The notes: generated by a model not told the origin, from the sequence alone. A stretch of DNA of 64,000 bases from Leucocoprinus leucothites (GCA_013368445.1 JAACJO010000022.1:248001-312000), one strand, 5' to 3'; numbered from the stretch's first letter, positions 35,701 to 47,643 are shown. A program made the numbers and translations.

Positions 35701-36995
35701 CGCGGTTTAATGCGTTCCGCCGACTCGCGAATCTCTCTTCTCCTTCTTTTAACAAGGATAGTAACCACGGTCATGGACACACACATGGACCAGGGAGGAG
35801 CAGCGTATCGACGTCATCCGAATTCTCATCCGAGGATTCTGGGCCCAGTGCTATTACGCCTCCGGATGGTGCTACGGAGTTTGGTGGGATGTCGCAATGG
35901 CCGAGTATGATGACTTCGCCCAAGGGTAAGAAGGAGAAAGAGAAGGAGGGTCATATGGCGAGGGCTGCTACGTTTGCGGGGAAGATTTGGCAGAGGGCGA
36001 GGACGAAGAGTGGAGCGAGTACGTTGAGTGCGCATAGTTCGCATGGTGAGTGGATTTGTTTACAAGGTTTATCTGGGATATGGATTTGGGAGGCTCATAT
36101 TGTATTTTCTTTAGGACGGATGAGCACCGAACCTCCCCCTGCACTACCGCCTTTGCCCAATATCGTACTACCACTGAGAGATCCGATTAGTGATGATATG
36201 TTAGGGCAACCCCCGATGCGTACGACTTCACTATTACCGCGTTCACCCAGTTCACCGGCATTACCACCTCTTCCGCCTAAAACCCCCGACATATCACTTT
36301 CCTTCGACCTGGAACCAAGTCACCTATCAACACCCCAGCCGCTGTCACGGACTTCTGGTGGGCTATCACCGCTGGATTCTCCATCAAGTCTCTACGCTGC
36401 ACGGAGATCTCATACCGACCCAGGTAGTGTCACAGCTGGTCATCACCATCATCATAATAATAACTTGAGACGAGACTCGTGGGTCTCTATATCCTCTTCC
36501 TCAGGCTCGCAATATGGGAACTCGTCGGTGTTGGATTCGGAGTTGTTTGACGCGTTTCCTTCGGTGCCTGAGAATCATCCTTTGGCTCTCCCGCCGCAGA
36601 GTGCGAATGACAAATACGGGTCGCATTCTCCTACGATGATGACGACGACGGCTTCGTCGCCGATATCGGCGCAGTCGCCTGCGAGTTCGATACCGTTTTT
36701 GCCTTCGCCTCAAAGGAGTGCCGAAGGTCATGGCTACGGGCAGGGACAAGGGCAGATGCAGTCGTTTGATGCGGCGTTGCTTTCCTCTGCTGCGCATTTA
36801 AACGCTGGAAGTATGACCCAGAATGAATATTTGTCGTCAGCTTCGACTCAGGGATCGGAGCGGCTGCCGCTTGTGAGTCCGTATAGTCCGCCGGAGAGTG
36901 TTCCGGGCGGTGGTGGGTGGTCGAGTAGAACTATGAATGGGAATGGGAATAGGAATGGGAGGGTGCCTCGGGGTGGTCCGCCACCTTTAAGGTGA
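32731..36995 (+). CDS. 1377-residue low-complexity protein with an N-terminal coil; start codon split by an intron
   Basis: Exons 32731-32732, 32795-36045 and 36115-36995 join in phase. There is no suitable in-frame ATG in the main exon. A 62-nt intron (GTACGC...CTAAC branch site...CATACAG) fuses AT with G to make the initiator ATG, followed by SSSRIHPPPTVNLKERIAAL. The start region has two short helices (VNLKERIAALQQ and LREKIARFEKKGG), then VPVPRGSFGLG, a pattern I recall from uncharacterised fungal proteins. Most of the rest is Ser/Pro/Thr-rich with an Asp-Thr repeat near residues 300-345 and poly-Gln patches. A second conserved-looking segment runs around VRRLSREEVEENRRTLWKLQAKREEQ and GRSSVSTSSEFSS. 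The 69-nt intron at 36046-36114 is a multiple of three with no stop, so retention would also be translatable. Function unknown. Confidence 0.75.
33710..33845 (+). repeat. Imperfect GACACA/GATACA hexamer repeat inside coding sequence
   Basis: About 22 tandem hexamers encode alternating Asp-Thr, with occasional Ser, Val, Ile and Ala, in the 1377-residue protein. Hexamer steps keep the frame, so copy number can vary without breaking the protein. Confidence 0.85.
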
Positions 36996-37540
36996 TGGAA
37001 CTTGGTAGATGTAGGGGTGCCCCTTTTTACTGGCTTTTCCTCGCCGTTCATTGACTTTACTTTTGTGCTTCTGAGTTGCTATGTTTTTTAGCATTGCTAA
37101 TTTTTCCTCTCCTCTCACCCATTGTATTCATTCAAAATGAGAAATCGTTCATTTAGTTATACCTACACTGACATCCATCCCACTCGCTTTTTTTTTCTGG
37201 TTCTCGTTGCATCCTTGCTCTCTCTGGCTCTCGCATACATACACACTTTAGTCGCTTACGCTGTTGTTTGTCATTTAATAGCTTTTTTCTCGTATCTCAA
37301 GCAGATTGAGTTTTACGTTTTGAGCGCTGGGATGAGTGATTTCGGGTTATGCGATTGCGAGTTTCATGGTATGACTCGGACAGGACCTTTCTTTTGCGTG
37401 CATGTGACACTGGATTTGCTTTTGTGAGGGAAGGAGCTAACGGTGGACCCACCACGCCTAATCAGGTGATTATTGATTTCATTATGTAATAACTAATAAA
37501 TGGGGGCGGCTTTGTTCAACCCGCCATTTGCTCTGCCACC
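36996..37540. other. 3' flank of the 1377-residue protein gene
   Basis: No gene is seen. T-rich tracts follow the stop codon. Just before 37541, a TTGTTCAACCCGCCATTTGC block resembles the sequence upstream of the other HNH copy (near 22450), so the duplication included some 5' flank. Confidence 0.45.
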
Positions 37541-38825
37541 ATGCCGCTCGATCGCACAGACTCCTGGAACTCAGAATGCAACATTATTGCATACTCCACC
37601 GAAGATTTTGGAAACTTCTTTGAGAACGATGAATACTCGACGGATATTCTCGTTAAGGACGTACTGGACATCGTTCAGTTAAGCAGGGATGAGCTTAGAG
37701 GTGCTGAAGCCCGAGTACGACTCGATGCCCTCTTGCGTGGCATGTTGCTTCATGCACCGAATTCAAATGGAGCTCGCTACATTGCCATCTGCCTCTACCT
37801 CGCTCATCAGCGGAATACTGTGGTTGATATTGTGAAGGCTTGGCTGGATCACTTGTTTCTTCTGAGTCCGTTTTTCAGATATTCCCCTCATTCTTTGGCT
37901 TCTTGAACCAAGTTATTTTTAGTGTAAGCTATATCTCGCGAGTTCAAAACTGAGCCAGTAGTAGCCAGACTCTCTCTATCGATGATCTAGCCCAGGAAAT
38001 TGAGAGTACTACTCGTAACCAAAAGTCTCTCATCGAGAATGTGGATTGTCATTAACACATTTTACCTATCACTGACGTTTAAACACGCAGGTTGCGGCCC
38101 GGGAGGGACACCGATGTGCTATCACGCATTTGATAGAGGAGTCGTACGCAGAGAAACTTGTCGATGCAGGTAAATCCCTCCCAAACAGCGCCACGTAGGA
38201 TGGAGGCTGCGCATATAATCCCATACTCTCTCAATCAGTTTACCGAGTCCTCTGGACCAGAACTGGTGCGTTTATTGTTTTCGTTGATAGTTCTGTGTGC
38301 TAATTCCTATCTTTTCAACCAGCGAGATTCCGCACGTACTTGGGACATGCTCCACCACTGGACGACGCTTGACATTAAAAGCCTTGTTGGCGAGAAGATC
38401 GACACTCCCGCTAACGTTATCTATATGACACATGACGAACACTTCGACTTCGGTCGTTTTAAGCTTTCTCTTGAACCTGTCAGTCTTGCCTTGTTCTCTA
38501 TAACTTGTCGCCGACCTTGTTCACTCTCAGGACATGGATGAGCCTAACCAATACCAGGTGAAACTCCATAAAAACCATTAACAATTGAGCTCCGGAGCTC
38601 GCACGGCCATCGTGAAATTTAAGGCGTTGGAAGACCCAAAGGTAGAAGTGCCCGATCCTAGGTTCCTCTGCATACATGCTGCTTTTGCCGAGGTTCTCTT
38701 TCATTGCGGAGCTGCAGAGTACTAGGATAGACTTGAAAGGCAAGCGGACGGGGATATGATGTCCGTTATGAGCTACGAAATGGAGTTTGCAACCCGTCTT
38801 TCCTCTAAGCTAACTCTATCGGCCC
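37541..38825 (+). pseudogene. HNH-nuclease family protein, copy with premature stops
   Basis: The ATG at 37541 (MPLDRTDSWNSEC) opens about 120 codons matching the copy at 21350-22444. Stops and indels follow around 37905-38055. After the ACGCAG acceptor the gene resumes with VAAREGHRCAITHLIEESYAEKLVDA. A further exon carries MEAAHIIPYSLN; after an intron come ARTWDMLHHW, DIKSLVGEKIDTPANVIYM and DEHFDFGRF. Together these form a full HNH_2-type core with the AHI and H..FD motifs. The last exon has two in-frame stops: TAA near 38577, where the other copy has GGA, and TAG near 38722, where the other copy has TGG. It retains the catalytic part that the inverted copy lost, while the inverted copy retains the C-terminus that is broken here. 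Confidence 0.75.
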
Positions 38826-40177
38826 ATTGAATAGCTTTTTAGAAATCCTCACTTAATAGTAGGCTATCGACGTCCATGGGAGACTTGGTGCCGGAGGGCA
38901 TTTACACTGTGGTTCATCTACTGCCCCAGAGTTCGCGGTATATGAAGGTGGAAGTTCGATTGATGACAATCCTTTGCCTATATGCATCAACAGGTCTGGA
39001 GAAACGCTGTGTCACATACCTCTCAACGACTTCCAAATTAATGGAGGTGAGATGGACACGACTGATATCGACGACAACTCAATCCCTCGTAAGTATCCTG
39101 TTTGTGATCGCCGGATCACAAATTCGTATATTAGATAAACACTCGGCAAATGTTGATAGATGGCTCCTCACCGTCACTATTCATCCAACGACTCGCCTCA
39201 CTGCGTAAAGCAGCCCCGCGACAGGTTATGGGCCCCGGTTAGTCTGACCGCCTTCGCGCCGTGAACACTGAGCTCACCTGAATCACAAGAGCATGTCATT
39301 GTTTCGGTGGATATAATTTTCGTAGGAGTCATGCCGCAGGTAGTCGCATATCTCGCAATAGCGGTATGCAGGTCGGAGGGATGGTGAGATGCGGTCAAGC
39401 TGGGCGTAGTGATCATACTGGGACTCTGGTTCTTCCAGCCACTGGGCAGCCAAGCATTAATAACTCCCTCACGACTGTGGCGTACTGTGGACGGGTGATC
39501 AGATAAAGAGGTCATGTGGAAATATTGGCTGCTTTGGCGAGTTTGTCTGTCCTGTCATTGCCGCAGCGGGGGGCTAGGGAGGGGTGGAAGAACACCCGCC
39601 TATGTTGAGATTGTGAGCCTTCAGCGACTCAGCTGATACCTTTGCTCATTATGATCAAATTTAGCAGTTCCGAACCTAGGGGGTGTTCCTGCGGAGCACT
39701 CCTGGGATATCTTGGCTCATCTGCTACTGTTCCTGTGATTTTTGTAAAGGCTCACGCAATCACTGTCCCCACCGACGATGACTTTTCCATGGCGCGTAGC
39801 CTAGTCCTCCGTCGACGACTTTGTCATGCAGTGTTCGGTCCTGCTACATGATGACAAACCTTTGCAGAAGATGCCCGGGAGAACTTCTCAGTCAGGTTAT
39901 TTATTGCCCATGCGGCGAGCGCGGACAGGCGCCCAAGCGAATCTGGGCATAATTTCATGCATGTTATTAATAGCTTGCTGTCTCAGCAGCGAGGGACTGG
40001 ATCATCAATAACCCTTCAGCTTACAAACCTCTTCGTTTTCAACCAATCCTCTGATTTGAGGTTTGTAATTCTTGGTCTTCGACAGAAACATATATTCTGT
40101 ATATATACAAACCATGATCCCTGATCAATCCCTCAACATATTTAACACCCAACGTAACTTCATCTCGTAATTAGACC
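38826..40177. other. Mostly non-coding stretch with one open fragment
   Basis: A plus-strand frame at about 38866-39135 stays open (segments RLGAGGHLHCG, INRSGETLCHIPLNDFQ), but has no start, no domain I recognise and ends at a stop, so it may be an exon remnant. From 39140 to 40177 I see no gene. The last ~100 bases are probably the promoter of the MDR reductase (TATATATACAAACC near 40100). Confidence 0.4.
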
Positions 40178-41454
40178 ATGCAAAACGCTCTCGTCATCTC
40201 ACAGAAGCAGGCTCAGTTCTCGCTTGCAACACGTTCAATCCCAACAGCTGGACCAGGTGAACTGCTCATTAAGGTCAAAGCGACAGCTTTGAACCCCATC
40301 GACTGGAAGAATCAAAAGTGGGATTTCCTCATAAACGAGTATCCGGCTGTTCTTGGCTGGGATATTGCTGGTGATATCCTTACCGTCGGTGAAGGCGTTA
40401 CAAGATTTGCTGTTGGAGATAAAGTGTAATTTCTTTACAGGTACTCTGTGATCTGTACATTGCTGACTGACTTTTTTTAGATTCGGGCAAGGGCTAGCAT
40501 ATTCCGATTTCGGTGGATTCCAGGAGTATGCTAAATTGAAAGAAGAGTTTACTGCAAAAGTGAGGTTCCATGACTGTATAAAATGGTCGTCTGGCTCAAC
40601 GTTCCATAATAGGTACCGAATAATACTACATACGAAGAGGCTTCAACGTTTCCGGTAGCCTTGAGTGCTGCCTTTGTGATGTTGTATGCCCCGAAGCCTA
40701 ATGGGATGGGCCTCAAACCACTCGTCCCATCAGGCCAAAATGCATATTCCAATCGGCCTATCCTCATCATTGGTGGCGCATCGTCCGTAGGCCAGTTCGG
40801 TGAGTAGGCTTACATTGATATATTTCACAGACATCATTGACGCAATTTTCACCCAGCCATCCAACTCGCAAAAGCGTCTGGTTTCTCGCCAATAATTACC
40901 ACCGCTTCGTTAAAGCATACCGAAAAGCTCAAAGCCCTCGGCGCGACGCATATCATTGATAGGAATATCCCTCTGAAAACAGTTCAATCTCAATTATTAG
41001 AAATCGTTGGCTCTGCAACTTCAGTGGAAGATTCCAATAAAGGGCTCATCAGCCATGTCTTTGACACCATTTCCGACCAGGAAACACAAACCGCTGCATA
41101 CAGCCTCCTGGCTCCTGGAGGAGTCCTCGCTCTTGTATTACCTCCTCTCGTGCCCACGGACTCCGGTGATAAATCTGTCGTTGTTACAATGGCAATGCCA
41201 ACGGTACCAGAAGCCATAGAAGAGTTGAAAGTACTGTATGCCACAGTCACTTCCCTGGTTGAAAATGGAGATTTGAAGGTGGGTTCTGATTTAAATCGCC
41301 GAACATGGCTCATGCTCATCTCTTACATCTACAGCCAAGCAAAGTCGAGGTTATCTCTGGGGGTCTTGCGGGGATCACGGAAGGACTCAAGAGATTGGAA
41401 AACAACCAGGTTTCAGGTGTGAAGCTGGTCGTTCAGCCATCGGAAAGTAGATAG
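40178..41454 (+). CDS. MDR-family zinc-type alcohol dehydrogenase / trans-enoyl reductase-like protein
   Basis: Exons 40178-40425, 40481-40559, 40613-40799, 40857-41278 and 41335-41454 join in phase to 351 residues. The N-terminal GroES-like domain shows GPGELLIKVKATALNPIDWK, PAVLGWDIAGDI and GDKVFG. The Rossmann domain shows PILIIGGASSVGQFAIQLAK, the NADP-binding glycine motif, then ALGATHIID and LAPGGVLALV. The structural zinc cysteines are absent, which places it with the quinone-oxidoreductase/ToxD-like enoyl reductase branch of MDR rather than classical zinc ADHs. The substrate cannot be told from sequence. Such enzymes are often found with polyketide clusters, but no synthase is nearby. 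Confidence 0.88.
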
Positions 41455-41718
41455 TTCGTCAGGGCATTAGACTTCACTAGTACTATTTAATACTATTTTA
41501 TTTAGGCCTTTGGTTCGAAGTGTCGCAGAGTGAAGTATACAAGAGGTGTATTTCTCGGTCATTCATATTCAGCTGCGGTCCTCCGAGCTAACGGCAGACT
41601 GCCGACATCGGGACCGATAAATGGAGTCATGTGACTGATAACGGGTGGTGAAAAGTCATTCAAATTGACTAGCACAACGAGCCCAGCTCAACAACACCCT
41701 GTAATTTCTGCCTCCACA

Positions 41719-44390
41719 ATGTCGACCCAAGTTTCTACACAGAAGAGTACTCGGATGCAAGACGGTATCCGTGGAAGAGGTGGTAGTCGAGGACGCGGGG
41801 GACGCCGAGGGGGAAGTTCCAAGAGGGGTGGTGGTGGCGGTTCAGTGGGCACTCCTAAGGACAAGGCAAATATCACTACCGATCAGGATGAAGGAGAGAA
41901 TAAATCCATAGACAACACAGAAGATGCTCCTGCCGCTACCTCGGCGTCAATCACTGTGGCTGCCGAGAATGCCAGCGATGACGATAATGTCTGTTGGATT
42001 TGTGCCGAACCAGTCAAGTATTGGTCTGTGTCGGAATGTAACCATAGGACGTGTCACGTATGTGCGCTAAGGCTTCGAGCCCTATACAAGAAAACAGATT
42101 GTACTTTCTGCAAGGTCCGTTTTCCGTTTTCCGAGGAAGCGTGATTTGTTTACCAACTCCGTACAAATGATATCCCAATTACAGGAACCACAACCAAGTG
42201 TCATTTTCACTGTATCTCCAGACACGGAGTTCAGTGCGTACAAGCCCGATGATATACCGTACAAGGACGCGAAGCTTTCAATCTACTTTGAAACCCAGGA
42301 GATGATGGAGGAGACTTTGATTTTGCTCAAATACAACTGTCCGGATCCAAGCTGCGATTATATTGGTAACGGATGGGCGGATCTTAAATTGCATACCCGA
42401 GCCGTTCATTCGCGCCTCATATGGTTCGTATTCTACTCTTACTAGGTGGCTCTTTGCTGATACTTTTCTCGGGGATATTATTAGTGATTTATGTATTAAA
42501 CACAAGAAGGTTTTCTCCCATGAACATGCGCTATATCCAACCAACGTGCTGCCGGTACATCTACCCTCGATGCATCATCGACATATCAAACAAATTCCTC
42601 CAGAAAAAGTCGAAGGGGGCGTGCATCCCATTTGCGAATTCTGTCGTGAATGCTTCTTCGGAGTGGATGAACATTACAGTCACATGCGGGAAAGACATGA
42701 AGAATGCTTCATCTGCAAACGAAATGGTGTTCAATTCCAATAGTAAGTCCTCTTTCTTAAGATCGAGACGATAGATCTCACATAACAACCTGAAAGCTTC
42801 CAGAACTACGACAGTCTAGTGAGTATCGGGACACATGAAGGTTGAAGGAACAAACAGTAATTTACTGCCAGGAACGACACTTTAACACGATACATCACCC
42901 ATGTACAGAACCGGAGTGCCGCGAGCGGAAATTCGTCGTATTCAACACCCCCTTGGATCTTCAAGCCCACAGAGTTGAAGACCACGGAGCGAGTATGAGC
43001 TCACGAGACAAGAGAGATGCTATGAAAATAGCAGCTGAGTTCCAGTTCGAAGAAGTCGGCGGAAGGCCGGGCAGGCGAGGCGGGGGAACGACCAGGGAAC
43101 GTGATAGGGAACCTCCACCAGGGTCCCAGCCACCTCAACCACAAGCTGGCCCCTCGAGTAGTCGAAGGGCAGCTTTTGGTGCTAGTCTGACGGGTGGAAC
43201 TAACACTCAATCTATCCAACCCCCACGTAGTGGAACGAGCTCTCCTCTTCTCCCTGACGCTGATCCTGCAGTGATCGAGTAAGCTCCCCTCGAATTGTCT
43301 CTACTTATTTTTGCATTAACACCCTGACGCTCATTCTAGACGACACAACACATTCATCGCACGACTCCAGTCCATGGCGCCAAACCCCACAAACGCTGTT
43401 GCTGCAGTTAAGGCTGCAGTTCGCGGATATCGAGCTTCGGAGTCCAGCGCTCGCGACCTCATTTCGACGACATTCAAAGTCTTGGACGACAATCTTGATT
43501 ATACCGCGAGTCTCATCAACGGCCTTGTGGACTTATTGGACGAAGACGAGAAGAAGCAAGATTTGTTAGCGTCATGGAGAGGATTCAATCTCGAGGTTCG
43601 TGAACTGGTGCATGTTTACCAGATATGGTCACCTAACGTCTTTCGTTAACAGCAACGACGCCATTTCCCCGACCTCGTACCTCAAGCTGTTGGTAGTGGA
43701 TACGCAGGAATCACTTCGGGCCGCGTGCTCAACGCCAAAAGCTCAACAGCTACACGTTCCTCGCGTCCCTCACGTCAAGTGTGGGATCGCGTTGCAGCGG
43801 CTGCATCCTCATCCTCATCCACCTCCACACCCCCTCAACCCCGCCAATACCTCCCCACTTCCACTCCACCCCAAGCCGGTCGGTTTCCTCCACTCCCAAA
43901 CACCTCATCCGCCATCAATCCAGGTCCACCAGCGCCGGTTCCAGGATTCCGTCAACCCACACGAACGACGGCTTGGTCCGCGAGCGCATCTGCTGCTGCT
44001 GGCCCTCGTGTAGTCGAACCTCATAGCGTACCCGCATCGTCGAAGGTGTCAAAGAATAACAAGCAAGGGAAACCACTTAAGTTGGATAGTAGTTTGTTCC
44101 CAGAATTGCCGTCGTCGAGTACTGGGAAGGAGAAACCGAAGATTGGGGGGAACCAGTCGTTGAAGAATATTCTTGGGGCCACAGCACCAGCGGTTTCGGC
44201 GTGGCAACCTGGTGGTACTGGTAGTGCGAACATGAGTGGGGATGTGCGTCCGCGTGCTGAGAATGGCGGAGATGCCGGTGGTGGTGCTATGGAGGGTGAT
44301 GCTGAAGAAGGGACGAGTGGGAAGAAGGGTAAGAAAGGGAAGGGAAAGCAGAAGCAGACGCTGTTTACTCTTGGGTCGTTCCCGACTTGA
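41719..44390 (+). CDS. HEL2: RING E3 ubiquitin ligase Hel2/ZNF598
   Basis: Exons 41719-42114, 42185-42423, 42485-42742, 42797-42818, 42872-43278, 43340-43595 and 43653-44390 join in phase to 771 residues. One exon has only 22 nt. The N-terminus is Arg/Gly-rich (SRGRGGRRGG), a likely RNA-binding tail. The RING-type motif runs from CWICAEPV to CTFCKE (about residues 93-133). A series of C2H2-like zinc fingers follows (CPDPSCDYIG, WCDLCIKHKKVFSHEH, CEFCRECFFGVDEHYSHMRERHEECFIC, CTEPECRERKFVVF with HRVEDHG), in the order known for Hel2 and ZNF598. The Lys/Gly-rich C-terminus ends in LFTLGSFPT. Hel2 detects collided ribosomes and ubiquitinates small-subunit proteins, triggering ribosome-associated quality control. 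The gene converges on ELP3. Confidence 0.9.
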
Positions 44391-44856
44391 TTCACCCTGG
44401 TTAATCCAGACATTTCTCACTTCGCCATGTATTGCCATAACGGGACTGAGAGAAATTAACTGTCACACTGTGGGCGATTCATGTGGGGCGCTATTAGATA
44501 ATCTCATAATGCACTGAAATATTGGCCGATATTTCGATGAAGGATCAACCAGACGAATTATCTGATAAACTTACGAAAAACCAAGTCTATCAGGTCGTCC
44601 AAATATCGTCTTATTTTGAAATGCTTCTTCCCAACCGGTTTCGCACTCTGGAGGGTCAATTCCAGCAAGAAAGAGAAGCACGTAATGACCCTTGATTTCC
44701 ATCCGCCCTACAATCTCTTCGACCTTCTCCAGTTCCTATGAATCGAGGAGGCAACACATTGACCGCTTTACACTTGTAAAGGTTCCCCAACCCATCAACA
44801 ATGAATGAATGATGATTGAAGTGGCAGCACCAACGGCTAAGTTATCCTACTTAGCA
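44391..44856. other. Convergent 3' region between HEL2 and ELP3
   Basis: No gene is seen. It holds both 3' UTRs. A short palindromic AATATTGGCCGATATTTC lies near 44518. Confidence 0.5.
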
Positions 44857-46951
44857 TCAGACCAACATCTTACTCATGTACGGCCCGTCCAGCTCATAAC
44901 CCAACTTCCTATAATAATCTCTCGTCCCCACACCCGAAATCACAGCAATCTTTATGCTCCCATGCTCCTCTCCCGCAATCCTCTCTGCCTCCTCCATTAA
45001 CAGAGTTCCGAAACCCTGATGCTGGAACTTCGTCGGGTCGCGTCCATGCACGGGTACAGCGGTGCCATAGACATGTAACTCTCGAACTATACTGCACCCT
45101 CCTTCAGCGCCGGGCTTTTGTACGAGTTCCGGTCGGAAAGTGCCCTCCTCTGAGCATTTGCGCAGACGTAGAAGACCGATGAGAATATCTTTTTCTGGGT
45201 CCTCATACGAGAGGAAGGTTTCCCATCCTCCATTTGCTGTATAGTCCCTTCTTAGGAGTTCGACTGATTCTGGGCGAACTTTGTGATGGATTTCGTGGAT
45301 CTAGGTGGGACGTCAGAAATTGCCAAGACAGAATGAGAAAAACGACTCACGCCGACTTCACGGAACCGCACATCTCGACATACGGCTCCAAAGTCCTTCA
45401 TCCTATTGAGAGCGAGTTCACGAAGGTTCCCCGAGTTCTCGCAACCGCTCGTCACAAGAGGGAGAGGGATATCTCTAGATACGATATTATGAGCGCCTAT
45501 TCAGTAAATTAAGCGCTGAAGGCTCACCTCTGTACCCGATAAACTCTCGTCCAAGGTGGAACTAGCGCAAGTATCCTCGCGACAACGTCCACCAGCACAT
45601 TCGGTGTATAATTCTTGTACCTTCCCGTCCTCCAGAGCTCATATAACCCAGTACCCCGGATCACTAGTGTTGGATAAATCTTCAGCCCATCGCTCCTGAA
45701 AGCCGGATTCTCGAAATATTCCTTGAACTGCTCCAAGTCGCGTTCAACACCAACGTTGGGAAGGTCGGGCATCATATGTGCCACAACCTTGAAACCTGCG
45801 TCCTTGGCGAGGTGGAATGACTCTGAGACAGCTCGGACAGTGTGTCCTCGGTTTGTATCTCGTGCTACGTCTTCGTAGACAGATTGGACTCCGATTTCGA
45901 GGCGCGTGCAGCCGTACCGGAGCATTTGGGACAGATGGGGACGGAGGCAGTAGTCTGGTCGTGTTTCGATAGTGATGCCAATGGCTTTTGATTTGCTTTG
46001 CTCTGAAAATCTTTTGGCCAATAATGAGTGATGGAAAGCGTTGAGGAAATAAGTACCGTACCGTATTGCTTCATCCACATCCAATCCTGTATATCCTGAC
46101 AGTGCATTATGCAGCTGTGCAATGAATTTGCTCCGGTATTCTTCTGGCATACTCATGAATGTGCCTCCCATGATAATGAACTCAACCTGACTACAATATC
46201 AGTCCTCGAAAAGGGCAGTAGGACTGGAGGACGCACTTTGTCAACACTATGGCCTAGGCTTCTCAACTGCTCAACACGCCCTCTAGTTTGTTCATACGGG
46301 TCGTACCGCGCTCGGATGGCGCGCATACTGGTAGGTTCGTAGCCTGTATAACTCTGGGTACTGTAATCAAAGTCTGAATCGGGTCCTCCTGGACAATATC
46401 TGTGGTAAGACAGGTGAGTCGAATGACATTAGTGCGATAAATCATGAGACGTACACACAGATATTCCCAGTCATCGCGATATGTGGACACCGGTGAGGCT
46501 TGCACATGACTGCAACAACGGCTATCTAGAGTCATACCAAGTTCGAGGTTAGCACTCAAAGGGATTTTAGAATGAGGTATACATACACCACTGGCGGTAC
46601 GGATGGGCCGAGCTTTTAGTTTTGGGAGTAGAGCTTTCTTGTACTCGTCTGGTACTGCACTGATGATATCCACTAGACGAGGGACTCCACCGAAGCTATA
46701 TTTCTTGGAGATACGAGCTCGAATTTCATTGAGGGATACCGAGACGTTGGAGTCATGTGCTTTTATGAGTTCTGCTGCGATGCCAGAGGTAACTCGGAGG
46801 AGTTGTTCGGCCTGCGATGGACCTGTCCCGTATTGTAACAATGTATGAAGCAGCACGTAAGGTTGAGCCGAGTTGTTGGCCACATCGTGAGCGGACTCAT
46901 AAACTAGTCAAAAGCAGAAGGCGGACCTTCAGTTTTAGTTCTCTGTACCAT
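44857..46951 (-). CDS. ELP3: Elongator complex catalytic subunit Elp3
   Basis: Exons 46927-46951, 46587-46822, 46455-46525, 46237-46399, 45528-46186, 45351-45474 and 44857-45300 join in phase to 573 residues, close to the family length of about 550. The ATG at 46951 gives [20 protein letters not shown]. The protein has a radical-SAM domain with cysteine-rich CKPHRCPH...[15 protein letters not shown], then [34 protein letters not shown] and [10 protein letters not shown], followed by a C-terminal GNAT-like acetyltransferase domain ([31 protein letters not shown]). Elp3 makes the cm5-type modifications of wobble uridine in tRNA, within the Elongator complex in the cytoplasm. It is divergently transcribed from the HYPK-like gene. 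Confidence 0.95.
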
Positions 46952-47133
46952 TCTGTGTCACAAATGTCAGAATAGCACTCTGACTTTTGCGATCTAGTAA
47001 TTAATGGAGGGGGGCAGAGATGAAGGCAAATGACTGAAGCGATGCGATCAAACAAGAATTCTCACCAAACGCGATTACCAAATCGGGGTACTCTAATTCT
47101 GACCCTTTTGTCGTCCATTCTCTTGCAACAACC
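46952..47133. promoter_or_regulatory. Bidirectional promoter ELP3 / HYPK-like
   Basis: Only 182 bases separate the two divergent ATGs. Both genes serve translation (wobble-U modification, and nascent-chain N-acetylation or ribosome binding), so co-regulation would make sense, but this is inference. Confidence 0.6.
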
Positions 47134-47643
47134 ATGTCACGGAGCAACGGTAGACCAGAACCCGAAGTGATCATGAACGTACGCCATCTATCCCACATAG
47201 AACAAGCAACAGCTCACTCTGAATGATCTCATCGACCCCTCCTGATACTCAAACACGTTGATTATGGGATCCTACCATCACTGTCCTGCATTACTACCAG
47301 TTCGCGGACGGCTTGAGTTATGTAAAAGCACGGGTGGAGGATGCATATCGGGCTGGAGGAATACTCGAGAAGCAACCACCCAAACCTCCTCGCGACCCTC
47401 GATTGGCTGCACTCAAACGAGAAGACGTCGACCTCGTTGTGCGTCCCTTGCTCTAGATTTCGTCCATATTCTGACGCTCTATGTCTGTGTTATAAACTGG
47501 GCTCGCGATAGGTTCACGAATTCGAAATTACCAGAGCACAGGCGGAGAAAGCACTACTCGAAAATGGTGGCGATGTGGGGAGGACCATCCGAGCTTTAAT
47601 TACACCCACCTTCAGTGATAATATTGGCATCGAATCGTCGTAG
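47134..47643 (+). CDS. HYPK-like UBA-domain protein (N-acetyltransferase accessory protein)
   Basis: Exons 47134-47178, 47301-47438 and 47512-47643 join in phase to 104 residues. The ATG sits in an ACCATGTC context. The product begins MSRSNGRPEPEVIMN, then FADGLSYVKARVEDAYRAGG, a helix, then RDPRLAALKREDVDLVVHEF and a UBA-like domain (EITRAQAEKALLENGGDVGRTIRAL). The length, the basic helix and the C-terminal UBA with the LENGGD turn are those of HYPK, which binds and regulates the ribosome-associated NatA complex. The first intron boundaries are less certain than the others, because the 122-nt intron could hide a micro-exon. Confidence 0.8.

Noticed and set aside
21350..38825. The inverted HNH copies as terminal repeats of one giant transposon
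   Set aside because: They are decayed genes with their own introns, the interval between them holds ordinary genes, and no target duplication is visible at the outer edges.
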